Translations under genes and position numbers: made by a program | Part shown: one piece after another, positions 10,070-18,824 of the stretch | Position numbering within the stretch: the first letter of the stretch is position 1 | How the letters are laid out: each line of letters begins with the position of its first letter | From: Cyanobacteria bacterium SZAS-4 | Lineage (GTDB): Bacteria > Cyanobacteriota > Vampirovibrionia > Obscuribacterales > Obscuribacteraceae | Length of the DNA stretch: 64,000 nucleotides | Assembly (NCBI GenBank): GCA_018266255.1 | Contig: JAFEAT010000014.1 | Coordinates: 124,001 to 188,000 of the forward strand | Direction of reading: 5' to 3' | Notes under the pieces: generated by a model | Database searches by the model: none | Told to the model about the DNA's origin: nothing | What the model saw: only the letters and a program-made list of their open reading frames with translations

Positions 10070-11413
10070 TTAGCGATCCGTTAAAGCATTGGCGGTCAGG
10101 TTGACGGTCACTTGCGCCGACAGACCTGGTGCAATGTATTTTTGAATATCTGCGATCGAGTTTTGGTCGAAGAGAACTTTGACCGGCAGTCTCTGCACGA
10201 TTTTAGTGAAGTTACCAGTTGCGTTTTCAGCAGGCATCAATGCGAATTTGGCACCAGATGCAGGGGCGATGCTGTCTACTTTTCCGGTGAAGTGTTGTCC
10301 TGGGAAAGCATCTAACGTCACGTCGACCTTTTGACCTGGTCTCATTTTTCCGATTTGCGTTTCTTTAAAATTTGCAGTCAACCAGGACTGGTCTGGAATG
10401 ATTGTGAATAAGGCCTGACCAAGTTGAACTTGCTCACCGGGATGAGTCGCTTTTTTGCCGACTCGTCCGGAAACAGGTGCGACGATCTGGCAATACGAGC
10501 GTTGCAAAATTGCATTCTGCAAATCAGCTTTTGCCTGATCGACAGTGGCTTTCGAGACATCGCTGAGATAACTTTTCACATGCGTTTGCTCGTGCGCTGC
10601 TTCGGCAGTTTTCAGTGTGGCTTTGGTCTTAGTCAGGTCGCTGTATGCTTGCTGCAAATCTGATTCAGCTTTTGCAACGTTGGCTTTCGCTTGTTGAATA
10701 GCTTGTTCTTCAGCGGCTATTTGCGCTACCGACATGTCGTACTGAGTTTTCGCCTGGTCATACTGTTGCTTTGATATTGCACCCTGAGATGACAAATTCT
10801 CGTAACGCTTCAGATCTTTGTCGTATTGCTGCTTTTGTGATTGCAAGCTGGAGAGTTTTGCAACTTCCATTCCCAGCGCTGCGCGGAAATTGGCAACCAG
10901 AGATTTCGCTGACGAAATAGAAGCGTTGGCGTGAGATATTTCGCTCGCGGCTGTTGCTGATTGCGCACCAGCGGTTGAGTCAGTTACCGCTACATCGGCT
11001 GTGTCTGCTTGTTCCTGGCGTTCATTTTTCTCGAGTGCTGCTTTAGCTTGAGCTATTTTGATATCGTAGTCTCGTGGATCGAGCACGACCAAAAGTTGAC
11101 CTGCTTGTACATATTGATTGTCTTCGACAAGAACCTTTGAAACTGTGCCTGCGATACGGCTGCTGATCTGAGTGATGTTTCCATCGACGTAAGCATCATC
11201 TGTGCTTTCGTGTGATGACATGTAGCGCCATCCGATTGTACCGGCGACGATTGCAATGATGGACACAACTGCGAGAATCGAGCTGATGAGCAATTTCTTC
11301 GGCGTCATCTTGCCGTTGTTCACTTTAACTGGAGGCGTTTCTTGCGCTTCTCGCTGCTCCATCGGTGGAATTGATTTTGGAACTGATTTTTCCATAACTG
11401 CACCATTGCTCAT
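10070..11413 (-). CDS. emrA: Membrane fusion protein, HlyD/EmrA family
   Basis: This 447-residue periplasmic adaptor joins an inner-membrane pump to an outer-membrane channel. It has one N-terminal membrane helix (LLISSILAVVSIIAIVAGTIGW), a lipoyl-like half motif (ISSRIAGTVSKVLVEDNQYVQAGQLL), a long Ala/Gln/Lys-rich coiled-coil hairpin, the second lipoyl half (IVAPVSGRVGKKATHPGEQVQLGQ) and a beta-barrel region (GQKVDVTLDAFPGQ). The frame stays open far upstream, but ATG 11413 is the right start. It overlaps the TetR stop as ATGA, has GGGAG seven bases upstream, and the extra N-terminal residues would only shadow tetR. It is in an operon with the MFS transporter downstream. Confidence 0.93.
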   Translation of the reverse strand: MSNGAVMEKSVPKSIPPMEQREAQETPPVKVNNGKMTPKKLLISSILAVVSIIAIVAGTIGWRYMSSHESTDDAYVDGNITQISSRIAGTVSKVLVEDNQYVQAGQLLVVLDPRDYDIKIAQAKAALEKNERQEQADTADVAVTDSTAGAQSATAASEISHANASISSAKSLVANFRAALGMEVAKLSSLQSQKQQYDKDLKRYENLSSQGAISKQQYDQAKTQYDMSVAQIAAEEQAIQQAKANVAKAESDLQQAYSDLTKTKATLKTAEAAHEQTHVKSYLSDVSKATVDQAKADLQNAILQRSYCQIVAPVSGRVGKKATHPGEQVQLGQALFTIIPDQSWLTANFKETQIGKMRPGQKVDVTLDAFPGQHFTGKVDSIAPASGAKFALMPAENATGNFTKIVQRLPVKVLFDQNSIADIQKYIAPGLSAQVTVNLTANALTDR

Positions 11414-12084
11414 TCTGGGTCTCCCGTTTCGGCACCAAATGCAGTGGCTTCTAAGCCCTTGCTTGTGAGGATACCTGTGAAAAATAATGTGAGTACGTTT
11501 TTGCTGCGGCTTTCGAGCGACACCTGCGAGCCATCCATGCGGTGAAGAAAGAGCTGACCGTACAGCAGTTGGTTCAACGTCTCGGCAAGCCATTTTGCGT
11601 CGAGTGTTTTGACGTAGCCCAGTTCCATCAATTCTGAGAAGAATGCTTCCCAACGAGCCGAATTTCTGCGGCAGTGCTCCCAGAAAGTGCTGCATTTTTG
11701 AGAGGAATAAAAGACTGCTCGTTCTTGCATGAACAATTCAATTACGTCTGGATTTTGGTCGAAAAATCTGAGGAAAGCTCTTACACCTGCTTGAATGCGC
11801 TGAACGCCGACAGCGTTTTCAGCGTCAGCCGTGCTCTTTATAAAGATGGTCATTTGTTCAAGTGAACGGTTGACGGTGGCGAAGAACAGCTCCTGTTTGG
11901 AGGAAAAGGCTCGGTAAATCGTACCTTTGCCTATTTCAAGCTCTGCAGCAAGCTCTTCGATGTCGGTATTGGTGTAGCCTCGCTCGGCGAACATTTTGCA
12001 GGCCGCATCCATAATCTGGTGGTTTCGGCTCTCGAAACTGCCTGGATCTTTCTTAGGTCTGCCACGTGTGAGGGTTTTGGTCAT
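11410..12084 (-). CDS. TetR-family transcriptional regulator of the EmrAB-like operon
   Basis: This 224-residue regulator has an N-terminal TetR helix-turn-helix (IMDAACKMFAERGYTNTDIEELAAELEIGKGTIYRAFSSKQELF, about residues 24-68) and a ligand-binding helical C-terminal domain that is not conserved enough to name a ligand. It is the first gene of the operon with the membrane-fusion and MFS genes and overlaps the former by four bases. A 32-bp perfect palindrome lies 28 bases upstream of its start and is the obvious operator, so autorepression of the whole operon is likely. Family knowledge supports repression that is relieved by a toxic ligand; the ligand is unknown. Confidence 0.92.
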   Translation of the reverse strand: MTKTLTRGRPKKDPGSFESRNHQIMDAACKMFAERGYTNTDIEELAAELEIGKGTIYRAFSSKQELFFATVNRSLEQMTIFIKSTADAENAVGVQRIQAGVRAFLRFFDQNPDVIELFMQERAVFYSSQKCSTFWEHCRRNSARWEAFFSELMELGYVKTLDAKWLAETLNQLLYGQLFLHRMDGSQVSLESRSKNVLTLFFTGILTSKGLEATAFGAETGDPE

Positions 12085-12111
12085 TTTACTTGTGGATTAA
12101 AATCTATTAGG

Positions 12112-12143
12112 ATTAATTGGACGGACGCGTCCGTCCAATTAAT
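12112..12143. promoter_or_regulatory. 32-bp perfect palindrome, probable TetR operator
   Basis: Every base from 12112 to 12143 pairs with its partner around the centre 12127/12128. The core is GGACGGACGCGTCCGTCC, flanked by AT-rich arms reading ATTAATT and AATTAAT. It lies 28 bases upstream of the tetR ATG. TetR dimers bind such palindromes, so this is the likely site of autoregulation of the efflux operon. There is no rightward gene next to it. Confidence 0.75.
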
Positions 12144-12177
12144 AGAATACCACCGGAACCCCTAATTGGCAAGAGAT

Positions 12178-12221
12178 GGAGCGCCGGCTTCAGCCGGCAA
12201 GGTCCGCCGGCTTTAGCCGGC
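12178..12221. repeat. REP-like GC-rich hairpin pair
   Basis: Two tandem hairpins of the form GCCGGC-TTYA-GCCGGC lie at 12183-12198 and 12206-12221, separated by a short spacer. The leading string GGAGCGCCGGCTTC recurs at 58338-58351, also between genes. This looks like an intergenic REP-type element. It sits between the tetR promoter and the end of the convergent-side gene at 12238, where it could also act as a terminator or mRNA stabiliser. Confidence 0.55.
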
Positions 12222-12237
12222 AAACCGGATGGTTCAG

Positions 12238-13551
12238 CTACCGGCTTTTATGACTTCTGTACTCCGTCAATCGGACTTTCATCTCGTCTCTATACATGTT
12301 GTACGATTGCTCATCGAAAAATCCTTTTCGATGCAACTCTTCGTTCAATCGGTCGACGATTACATACTGCTCTTTCGCCCGAGCCCTTTCCTTGTGCATA
12401 TCATAGGCATCACCGAGAACGGTTCTCCGGTTGATTTCGCTTGCCTGATTGTAGTCACCGGCTGACTCGAATGCGATGACCTTTTGTACAATCGAAATCG
12501 CCTGGGGCAGTCTGTATGCCTGAACGTAGTAGGAGTAGTTCCCTAATAATCCTCCGGCTACTGAGCCATTGTCTAACCAACCAACTTTTATCGAAGGAAA
12601 GACGAGCCAGAAGAGAGAATCTGCAGCATCATTCAAATTTGTTCGCAGTAGGGTTTGAGTAACATCCATGATTGATACGCAGACATCATGTTGGTCGAAC
12701 TCCGACAGTGTTGGATAGATTTTGCTCAACTGCTCGATACTGTCACGAATTTGCGCTGCGGCCGGTTTGGGAAATTCTTTGATAATTATTGAGTGCGCCA
12801 TTGCGCCTCGTTTCAGTTCGGCTGGAGTGTCTGCAGGTTGTGCCGGCAGATACTTTTCCCAGCTCAAAGGATATTGCTTCCAAGGCATAGGCTTTTGATA
12901 TTGTGTCGCAGTGGCCCAGTTTGCTTCGGTTATCGATTTTAAGCTTGCAATAATAGGTCTGACGTTGTAATTCGTCTTTTCTAGCTTAATTGATTGCTGC
13001 ACGTTTTCCAATTCAGTTCTTGTTTCAGAGTTGAGCTCTGTGTTTGACGCCACCGCATTTAGTGCTGACATCAGCGATTCATCAGCTGGCCAATGACCGT
13101 TTTTTGCTGCGTGCAAGACACATTCAATTAGTTTGTTACCGAGGTTTGCATCAATAAATTTTTTTGATTTGAAATCGAAGTGCCCGCGCGGAGGCGGGTC
13201 CGGTTTGATGATAGGACTGCCATCGAGAAACAAATTGCCCAGAGCAAGCATTCGATATGCCATGCACCTTTGATTTTGAGCACTCAGAACTGGATACAGC
13301 GAAAGTACTTCCTCTATAGTTTTGACCAGGGTGACTTTGTCTACATTCTCTTGGTTTAGATCATGGCTGATTCGCAAGCACAAGTCCGATGCTAGCAGAG
13401 CTTTATGGTCCTGCTTGCGTGCCAGGTCAATGTAACGCGCAATGAGTGAATTGAACGAATCAGATGGTCCGTTCGCGAGAACAGTTGTAGGAAAAAGCAA
13501 GGTGAGGGTAAGCGCTACCGCACTCGTTAACTGAGTTAAGTTAATGCTCAC
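12238..13551 (-). CDS. Secreted protein of unknown function
   Basis: The 437-residue product starts with a good signal peptide (LTSAVALTLTLLFPTTVLA, probable cleavage before NGPSD). The remainder is mostly alpha-helical and loosely TPR-like, with no motif I recognise. The start is GTG at 13551 and overlaps the upstream stop by four bases (GTGA), so it is coupled to the BamE-like gene before it. It probably acts in the periplasm or at the cell surface. The pair may form a functional unit, but nothing in the sequence names the function. Confidence 0.75.
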   Translation of the reverse strand: MSINLTQLTSAVALTLTLLFPTTVLANGPSDSFNSLIARYIDLARKQDHKALLASDLCLRISHDLNQENVDKVTLVKTIEEVLSLYPVLSAQNQRCMAYRMLALGNLFLDGSPIIKPDPPPRGHFDFKSKKFIDANLGNKLIECVLHAAKNGHWPADESLMSALNAVASNTELNSETRTELENVQQSIKLEKTNYNVRPIIASLKSITEANWATATQYQKPMPWKQYPLSWEKYLPAQPADTPAELKRGAMAHSIIIKEFPKPAAAQIRDSIEQLSKIYPTLSEFDQHDVCVSIMDVTQTLLRTNLNDAADSLFWLVFPSIKVGWLDNGSVAGGLLGNYSYYVQAYRLPQAISIVQKVIAFESAGDYNQASEINRRTVLGDAYDMHKERARAKEQYVIVDRLNEELHRKGFFDEQSYNMYRDEMKVRLTEYRSHKSR

Positions 13552-14030
13552 CGATCAAACCAGTCTGTTGAGCTTGATGCACGCAGTTTCTGACTGAGCG
13601 TCAGCTGCTCCGAAACGACGCGATAACGAGCGATTTTTTGCAAATTAGGTTCCTTCGATGAATCGAGCTCAAATTGTACTTCTAAATATGTGGATCCCAT
13701 GGTGCATCCACCGCTATCTGTAATAAAAGTCTCGACGGCTGAGGTGTTGACTGCTGCCGCGCCAAGCAGTTGATGAATGCGCTCCCTGCTCATTCCTACC
13801 AGCCTGTTTTGATATAAAAAGTCGTCGAGCATAAAAGTGTTATCTGTCGGACCATAAGAGGTAGGGTTTTGCCAGGATGCAGAATCAAATTTGGATGCAT
13901 TGAAGCTAAACGGAGCGTAGTGCTCATGTTTAGGACCTCGGATGCCGAAGAAAAGCAAGCACGAGATGATCGACCACGCCAGAAACCTCACGTGTGTATC
14001 AACCTCAGAAATATTTCCTGTTGAATCCAT
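13548..14030 (-). CDS. Small membrane-anchored protein with BamE/SmpA-like motif
   Basis: This 160-residue protein has one N-terminal hydrophobic helix (FLAWSIISCLLFFGIRG) and then an exported domain. The segment LVGMSRERIHQLLG resembles the GMTkeqVxxLLG motif of the SmpA/BamE fold, followed by beta strands (YLEVQFELD). The resemblance is short and I treat it as weak. A real BamE would be a lipoprotein, and no lipobox is seen here. It overlaps the following secreted-protein gene by four bases. Confidence 0.65.
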   Translation of the reverse strand: MDSTGNISEVDTHVRFLAWSIISCLLFFGIRGPKHEHYAPFSFNASKFDSASWQNPTSYGPTDNTFMLDDFLYQNRLVGMSRERIHQLLGAAAVNTSAVETFITDSGGCTMGSTYLEVQFELDSSKEPNLQKIARYRVVSEQLTLSQKLRASSSTDWFDR

Positions 14031-14126
14031 GTCCCAATCATGCCGAATAGAAGTCAGTCCGGCAAGTGCATGATTAGTACATTCACCCCTGCAATCCCAA
14101 AAGCGCTGTATCCAATATGCCAGTCC

Positions 14127-14648
14127 TTAAAGGTTAAGCTGTGTGCTTGAATCGCCGTGATCATGCTGGCGGCTTCCGCGTCTGCTCAATACTGGAAATA
14201 TAAACCAAACTGCCGAGAAGAATACAAATGCGATGCCACCGCATATGATGCCTGCTGTGGCACTCTCGAGGATTATTTTAGTGACCAGGTAAATATCCAA
14301 TGTGATCGAAAACATCAATGCGGCCATGCCGCCACACACTAGTCTCGTTCCCACAGTACACAGCTCGGGCGGCACACTACGCGGTGATGTAAGCCTGTGG
14401 TACGACGCGGGACCCATCAATAATCCTACTGCTGCAACGGTGAAGAATATGGCAGCCAGATGTGTCACCTTGTCTGCTGATATCAGATGACTAAAACGTT
14501 CGTTGAAGACTGAAATTAGTTGAAAGCCGAAAAGAGCTTGAATGCCTGGTAACACCATGCGACATTCTTCCAGGATGAACTCAATGCACTGTTTGAGCTG
14601 TTTGTTCTCAGCCTTAACTTCGGCAAGTTCGTGGGCGGTCATTTGCAT
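14127..14648 (-). CDS. DUF6328-like integral membrane protein
   Basis: The 173-residue protein starts with a short coiled coil (ELAEVKAENKQLKQ) and then LPGIQALFGFQLISVFNERF, a signature I associate with DUF6328 membrane proteins. Further membrane helices follow (HLAAIFFTVAAVGLLMGPAS, GGMAALMFSITLDIYLVT and GIICGGIAFVFFSAVWFIFP), giving four hydrophobic segments. The tail is charged and His-rich. It stands alone, divergent from the hydrolase gene at 14759. The function of the family is unknown to me. Confidence 0.75.
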   Translation of the reverse strand: MQMTAHELAEVKAENKQLKQCIEFILEECRMVLPGIQALFGFQLISVFNERFSHLISADKVTHLAAIFFTVAAVGLLMGPASYHRLTSPRSVPPELCTVGTRLVCGGMAALMFSITLDIYLVTKIILESATAGIICGGIAFVFFSAVWFIFPVLSRRGSRQHDHGDSSTQLNL

Positions 14649-14758
14649 ACTTTCGACCTCGAATCACAACTGTAGACCGGGCGAGTGTCGTGGAAGTTCC
14701 GCATCCTTGATATGATCCATGCTGAATATGGTCATCCAACCTACCAGGAGACAGTCTC

Positions 14759-15649
14759 ATGAAATTTGGCGACTTTGAAATTTCAATTGTGCGAGAGTGC
14801 ACCATGAAATTAGACGGTGGCGCAATGTTCGGCGTCGTGCCAAAGACATTGTGGAACAAAGTTTCCCCTGCAGATGATTTGAATCGTATTTTGATGACGT
14901 GCAACTTGTTGCTTATCGATACTGGCTCGAAGAAAGTTCTTGTCGAAACCGGCATGGGCGACCGATGGAATGACAAAGAGCGTGAACGTTATGAGTTGCG
15001 AACTCTGGTTGAGCCAGCAGAAATGCTTAAGTCAATTGGCGTGAAAAATGATCAGATCGATGCTGTGGTCATTTCGCATTTGCATTTCGATCACGCTGGC
15101 GGCGCCACTCGAAAGGAAGGCGATAAGCTGGTCCCAACGTTTCCAAAAGCAAAATACTACGTGCAAAGAGGAGAATGGGATTTCGCACACAATGCCAATC
15201 CCCGTGCACGCGCGAGCTATCGACCCGACGACTACGAACCGTTGCATGCGCACAATCAAATCGTTTTCATGGATGGCGACACGGAAGTGGTGCCAGGTGT
15301 CTGGGCTAAATTGACCGGTGGGCACACGACACACCATCAAATCGTTTATTTTGAATCAAAAGGAAATAAAGGCGTTTTCTTCGCCGACTTGATGCCTACA
15401 AAAAGCCATGTGATGCCGCCCTGGGTGATGGGCTATGACCATTATCCGCTCCACTCGTGCGATGAAAAGACGAAATGGCTTGCGCAGGCTTCAGCTGAAA
15501 AGTGGTTGGTTGTCTTCGATCATGAGCTCGAAGTGCCTTGGGGTCAGATTGCGCTAAATTCCTCTGGCAAATATGAGTTTTTGCCATTGCCCGAAGAAAC
15601 ACTAAATGCGCAGGCACGTACCGAAAAGGTTTTAGCGCCTCTCAAATGA
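14759..15649 (+). CDS. Metallo-beta-lactamase-fold hydrolase
   Basis: This is a 296-residue MBL-fold metal hydrolase without a signal peptide. The zinc motif HLHFDHAGG is complete, with the later ligands GGHTTHH, Asp in VFFADLMP and His in VFDHELEV. The arrangement resembles the quorum-quenching lactonase/AttM branch and other YtnP-like hydrolases, but the substrate cannot be told from sequence. ATG 14759 is preceded by AGGAG at 14746-14750. It is a single gene; the space to the convergent gene downstream contains a perfect 10-bp stem hairpin. Confidence 0.88.
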   Translation: MKFGDFEISIVRECTMKLDGGAMFGVVPKTLWNKVSPADDLNRILMTCNLLLIDTGSKKVLVETGMGDRWNDKERERYELRTLVEPAEMLKSIGVKNDQIDAVVISHLHFDHAGGATRKEGDKLVPTFPKAKYYVQRGEWDFAHNANPRARASYRPDDYEPLHAHNQIVFMDGDTEVVPGVWAKLTGGHTTHHQIVYFESKGNKGVFFADLMPTKSHVMPPWVMGYDHYPLHSCDEKTKWLAQASAEKWLVVFDHELEVPWGQIALNSSGKYEFLPLPEETLNAQARTEKVLAPLK

Positions 15650-15728
15650 GCGCCAAAGTGTCGCAAAACAGTTATTGATATTGATTCGCACTTAGACATT
15701 TTTTGCCACGTTTCCAAATATGACAAAG

Positions 15729-15756
15729 TTGAGAGCGATTATCACCTCGCTCTCAA
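15729..15756. terminator. Hairpin between convergent genes
   Basis: A perfect 10-bp stem (TTGAGAGCGA/TCGCTCTCAA) with an 8-base loop lies between the stops of the convergent genes ending at 15649 and 15864. There is no clear T tract on either side, so it is a weak or factor-assisted terminator candidate. Confidence 0.4.
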
Positions 15757-15863
15757 TCTGACTAGATCGATGGGCTGTCGCCGCATATACAGCAGCTTTC
15801 CGTGCAAAATCTTTTTAGAACAGAAGTGTCTATAAAGTCTCTTGTTTGAGCGCTTCGTTACGC

Positions 15864-16400
15864 TCAGACTGAGTGTTCATGCGGCTTATGCACAAAGATG
15901 TGCCACTCGTCAGCCGATACTTGGCGGGTCCAGTAATCAAGTCCACGCAAGTCCCAAATGTCGAATAAGGGCTGGGGCTCCCATTTGTGCTTGATGCCCA
16001 CAACTTGGCCCTGCTTCAGCGCATTTACGGCTGTGTTGATTGGCGGCATCGGATCATCTAGCCGTTCATCGCCTTCCAACACATCAACCCAGCCGATTTG
16101 CTTCTCATCAACCGACTCCATCCAAGAAGGAGCCTGGCTAGTGGAGACCTTTACAGGTGTTCGATCGTGATCGACAACCTCTAATGGTTCACCAGCCAGG
16201 CGGTTAATGTTATCCAGGAGCTCTTGCTCAGGGATGCCTGCCATGTTTGCGATTCGTCGAAGAGTAATGCGCACTGGCATCACTTTTCTCATCAAGGGAT
16301 TCCGAAGTCTCTCAAAATCGTGGGGATTCAGGCTGATCACGTATTCCAAAACAGCAGGATTGCTTGCCAGGGCGACGGACAGTTTGGTATCACCATTCAT
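15864..16400 (-). CDS. DUF1858 plus DUF2249 (TusA-like) two-domain protein
   Basis: The 178-residue protein has an N-terminal helical DUF1858-like domain (NPAVLEYVISLNPHDFERLRNPLMRKVMP..., about 9-72). The C-terminal domain (about 100-175) is DUF2249-like, with PPINTAVNALKQGQVVGIKHKWEPQPLFDIWDLRGLDYW and a final WHIFVHKP strand. DUF2249 shares the TusA/SirA fold. These domains often occur near iron-sulfur and nitrogen-oxide or sulfur chemistry genes, which fits the ferredoxin gene just upstream on the same strand. No Cys is visible, so direct sulfur transfer is unlikely. There is no clear ribosome site at ATG 16400. Confidence 0.75.
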   Translation of the reverse strand: MNGDTKLSVALASNPAVLEYVISLNPHDFERLRNPLMRKVMPVRITLRRIANMAGIPEQELLDNINRLAGEPLEVVDHDRTPVKVSTSQAPSWMESVDEKQIGWVDVLEGDERLDDPMPPINTAVNALKQGQVVGIKHKWEPQPLFDIWDLRGLDYWTRQVSADEWHIFVHKPHEHSV

Positions 16401-16433
16401 TTGATTTATTAGGAAGCGCTTCGCGAGCCTAAA

Positions 16434-16658
16434 CTACGGCTTTTGAAGTTCTGGCTTCCACTCGTCCAAAATTGCGCCTTCAACAGGACAGGCTGATAAA
16501 CATGCACCGCAATCGATGCATGTTGCATCATCGATGTATGGATACTTAGTACCTTTAGCGTTTTGCTTTCCATCAACCCAGTGAATGCACTCTACTGGAC
16601 AGACTGGAACGCAATCGCCAACACCTTCACAGATGTCCGAAACAATAGTGTATGACAT
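16434..16658 (-). CDS. Ferredoxin with eight cysteines
   Basis: This 74-residue electron carrier has eight cysteines in two cluster sites. The first site is CEGVGDCVPVCPVEC, where the usual CxxC pair is widened to C-x5-C; the second is the standard CIDCGACLSACP. It could hold two [4Fe-4S] clusters or a 3Fe/4Fe pair, as in 7Fe ferredoxins. The frame extends to a TTG upstream, but ATG 16658 follows a strong AGGAGG five to six bases away and is the start. It probably shares a transcript with the DUF1858/DUF2249 gene 33 bases downstream. Confidence 0.9.
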   Translation of the reverse strand: MSYTIVSDICEGVGDCVPVCPVECIHWVDGKQNAKGTKYPYIDDATCIDCGACLSACPVEGAILDEWKPELQKP

Positions 16659-16680
16659 GACATGCCTCCTCAATTAACCC

Positions 16681-17033
16681 GTAACCATTCTAGCGCCTAG
16701 ATCGAAAAGTGGGACCAAAAAGTGCCAACTTTCAAAAGGTGTTTGCGCTCGCGTGAGAATGATTCTCAATCTCGGGAAAGCTTATTGGTAGCTGTTTCTA
16801 TGAAATTCGGGCGACTCGATTCTCACTCATCTGTGCGGCTTCTTCCGAAGTGGACCGGCTTTGCATTTACTGACAGTGGCAAGTCTAAATTCAAGCCGAG
16901 GTGCTTTGCTGATCAGCGTTTTGCTAGTGGCGTGGTTCCGCCGTTTTGAGAGGGCTGAAGCACTGCATATGGTGTCAGATGACTGATTCCGCTTCCGAGG
17001 TCTTACTGCGAAAATGACTGTGCAGTGAATCCA
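16681..17033. other. Intergenic stretch without a recognisable gene
   Basis: A 75-codon plus-strand frame exists here, but its translation is Arg/Ser-rich, has no ribosome site and resembles no family. I see no strong hairpin, tRNA or repeat. The stretch must contain the promoter for the leftward ferredoxin gene. Confidence 0.4.
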
Positions 17034-17390
17034 CTAGAGTGTGGAATTGTTCTGGTTGGTGGACATCATCGGTTGGTCTGCGCTGGTATTGTGGGCAGAC
17101 ACGGTGTCACTCTTTGCCACTGAGCGGAAACAATATAGATTCACTTCTCGGCAGAAAACCAGCACAAGCGCTGCAATGAAGAATGCTGTGGCGTAAACAC
17201 TGACTGAGCGAGCTTGCTTCGGCGTGAGTATGCCTGCCATCAACGACGCCATTGCATCTGCGAATTTGTCGAAACCGGCTTCCAGCCAGAATATAGCATT
17301 GTCAAAAGCCACTAATATCCACCCTCTAGACTGCATTCTTTTAAGACGTGAGGTTGCGATGCGTGATCTCTGTTCAATCTGCGCGCTCAT
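17034..17390 (-). CDS. Small single-pass membrane protein
   Basis: The 118-residue product has a basic N-terminus, an amphipathic stretch (FDNAIFWLEAGFDKFADAMASLMAGIL) and one membrane helix (VYATAFFIAALVLVFC), then a polar Ser/Asn tail. The frame is open for another 67 codons upstream, but ATG 17390 has AGGAG six bases before it, and the upstream residues look non-coding. No family is recognised. Confidence 0.6.
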   Translation of the reverse strand: MSAQIEQRSRIATSRLKRMQSRGWILVAFDNAIFWLEAGFDKFADAMASLMAGILTPKQARSVSVYATAFFIAALVLVFCREVNLYCFRSVAKSDTVSAHNTSADQPMMSTNQNNSTL

Positions 17391-17630
17391 ACAGGACTCC
17401 TGCCAACTTGTGAACCGATGGTTGCATGATACAAGCGCTTTGTGATGATTCTGTGGAGTGCTTAAAAACCAGGCTGATACACGGTTGCCGCCGATGAGTT
17501 TTTTCGAATTTTTCAACTGTGCAACCTGGGCTTTTGTGGTCGATTCAATAAACGTTTTATAAACGCAATTTCGGTAGCCTGGCAGAAACAAAACAACATG
17601 CTGATGAACACCATGACTGAAGGAGAATCA

Positions 17631-18206
17631 ATGAACTGGATCGAAACAGCTAATGATGTTTCTCAAAACCTGAGCGAGAAGAGAATTTTGTTGTCTGATG
17701 CCCTGATAGTCAGCATCGGAATCTTCGGCTCCAGAGTGCCCGAAATAGTGAGCAGATGGCTGAATCGGGAAATAACTGGATACGATTTGGACGACTTAAA
17801 TTACTTTGCAAAGCGGAAATTCGATTGTGAAATTGCCAATCGTATTGTCTCAGGCACTTGGATTCAATGTAGTCGATACGAGGCGGCGCTGCCTATCAAC
17901 GAAAACCCGAAGGGGCTGAATTCTTTTGTGCAGGAAGGTATACAAAACATCGAAGTGTATTTTTCAGAGTATTTCGATATCAATATTCTGCGTTCCGGCG
18001 ACGATGCTCTCGTGGACAAAATTGCTTTCCAGTCAGGGTTTTGTCACAGGGAGTTCTACATAGTTGATGCCAGATATCCTTACCATCGATACCGATTCGC
18101 TGGTAGTGAAATGCTCAAGGTCTACAGAAGCGTTGCGAGGTCGTTGCTCGAAGTTCTGAGAATCGCCATGCTCAGTCTCACCGGCAAAGGACTCCTGATA
18201 CCCTGA
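17631..18206 (+). CDS. Hypothetical protein
   Basis: This 191-residue protein has no motif I recognise. It has a central helix that may be weakly hydrophobic (LSDALIVSIGIFGSRVPEIVSRWL) and a mixed alpha/beta pattern after it, with several aromatic residues (YFSEYFDIN, DARYPYHRYRFAG). The frame opens at ATG 17598, but ATG 17631 is preceded by AGGAG with a 5-base gap and is the better start. It stands alone between leftward genes. Confidence 0.65.
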   Translation: MNWIETANDVSQNLSEKRILLSDALIVSIGIFGSRVPEIVSRWLNREITGYDLDDLNYFAKRKFDCEIANRIVSGTWIQCSRYEAALPINENPKGLNSFVQEGIQNIEVYFSEYFDINILRSGDDALVDKIAFQSGFCHREFYIVDARYPYHRYRFAGSEMLKVYRSVARSLLEVLRIAMLSLTGKGLLIP

Positions 18207-18248
18207 ACGCTCGGTGACTGCTGTTACCGTCTACTATCTTCTTAAGCT

Positions 18249-18719
18249 TTAGATTTGGGCGCTTCCGCGATCGCCCGGCTGGGTGTGATGGTGCTCGACT
18301 GTGTGTCGCTCCGGCAGATGCAGTGTTCGGTGGTGTTTCCATTCATGCGCGAGATGGTCTTGCTTCTTGATTACTTCCAAAACCTTCCGAGTGGCTTTCC
18401 ATTCTGCGGCTAGAGAGATCTCGGCTCGTTCGTAGTCGATCAGCGCCTGGTCAACATCTTTGCCGGCGCCGATGCGTTCTATATAAAGTTCGAGCGCACG
18501 CGCGTAGACGTCTCGTTTCGCTTCAACAGTTTTTGACAACAGCGCCACTTCGCTAAGCGCCTTGTCTGACAGGTCATCTGTCGGACCATTTTGCAGTTCC
18601 GTGGCACGCAGAGCCTGTATGACTTCATCCCGAGTCTCGCTGGCGTTCACTGGCTGAGGCGCTCCGAGCAGTGGGACGGAGGCGCACAGGGCAAGAATAA
18701 GCGCTGATTTTAAGTACAT
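18249..18719 (-). CDS. Small secreted helical protein with His-rich tail
   Basis: A signal peptide (MYLKSALILALCASVPLLGAPQPVNA) precedes about 130 residues of charged alpha-helix (coiled-coil-like, rich in Ala, Glu, Arg) and a C-terminus with many histidines (EWKHHRTLHLPERHTVEHHH). The His cluster might bind metal, which is inference. A TTG at 18731 could also start the protein, but ATG 18719 places the signal peptide correctly. No family is recognised. Confidence 0.65.
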   Translation of the reverse strand: MYLKSALILALCASVPLLGAPQPVNASETRDEVIQALRATELQNGPTDDLSDKALSEVALLSKTVEAKRDVYARALELYIERIGAGKDVDQALIDYERAEISLAAEWKATRKVLEVIKKQDHLAHEWKHHRTLHLPERHTVEHHHTQPGDRGSAQI

Positions 18720-18824
18720 AAAGGTTCTCAAGTTCGTTCGACTTTCAGAGACTTTAGAAACTTTGATTAAGTTCCAAGTCTTGAAGTGCTATGAGGCACT
18801 GGGAAATGGAGGAAATTTCCTGAG

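Noticed and set aside
11414..11695. Open frame upstream of the membrane-fusion gene, in phase with it
   Set aside because: It lies inside tetR, gives an unlikely Arg/Pro-rich N-terminus, and ATG 11413 has a ribosome site and an ATGA overlap.
16722..16949. 75-codon frame on the plus strand between genes
   Set aside because: No ribosome site, odd composition and no family; treated as non-coding.
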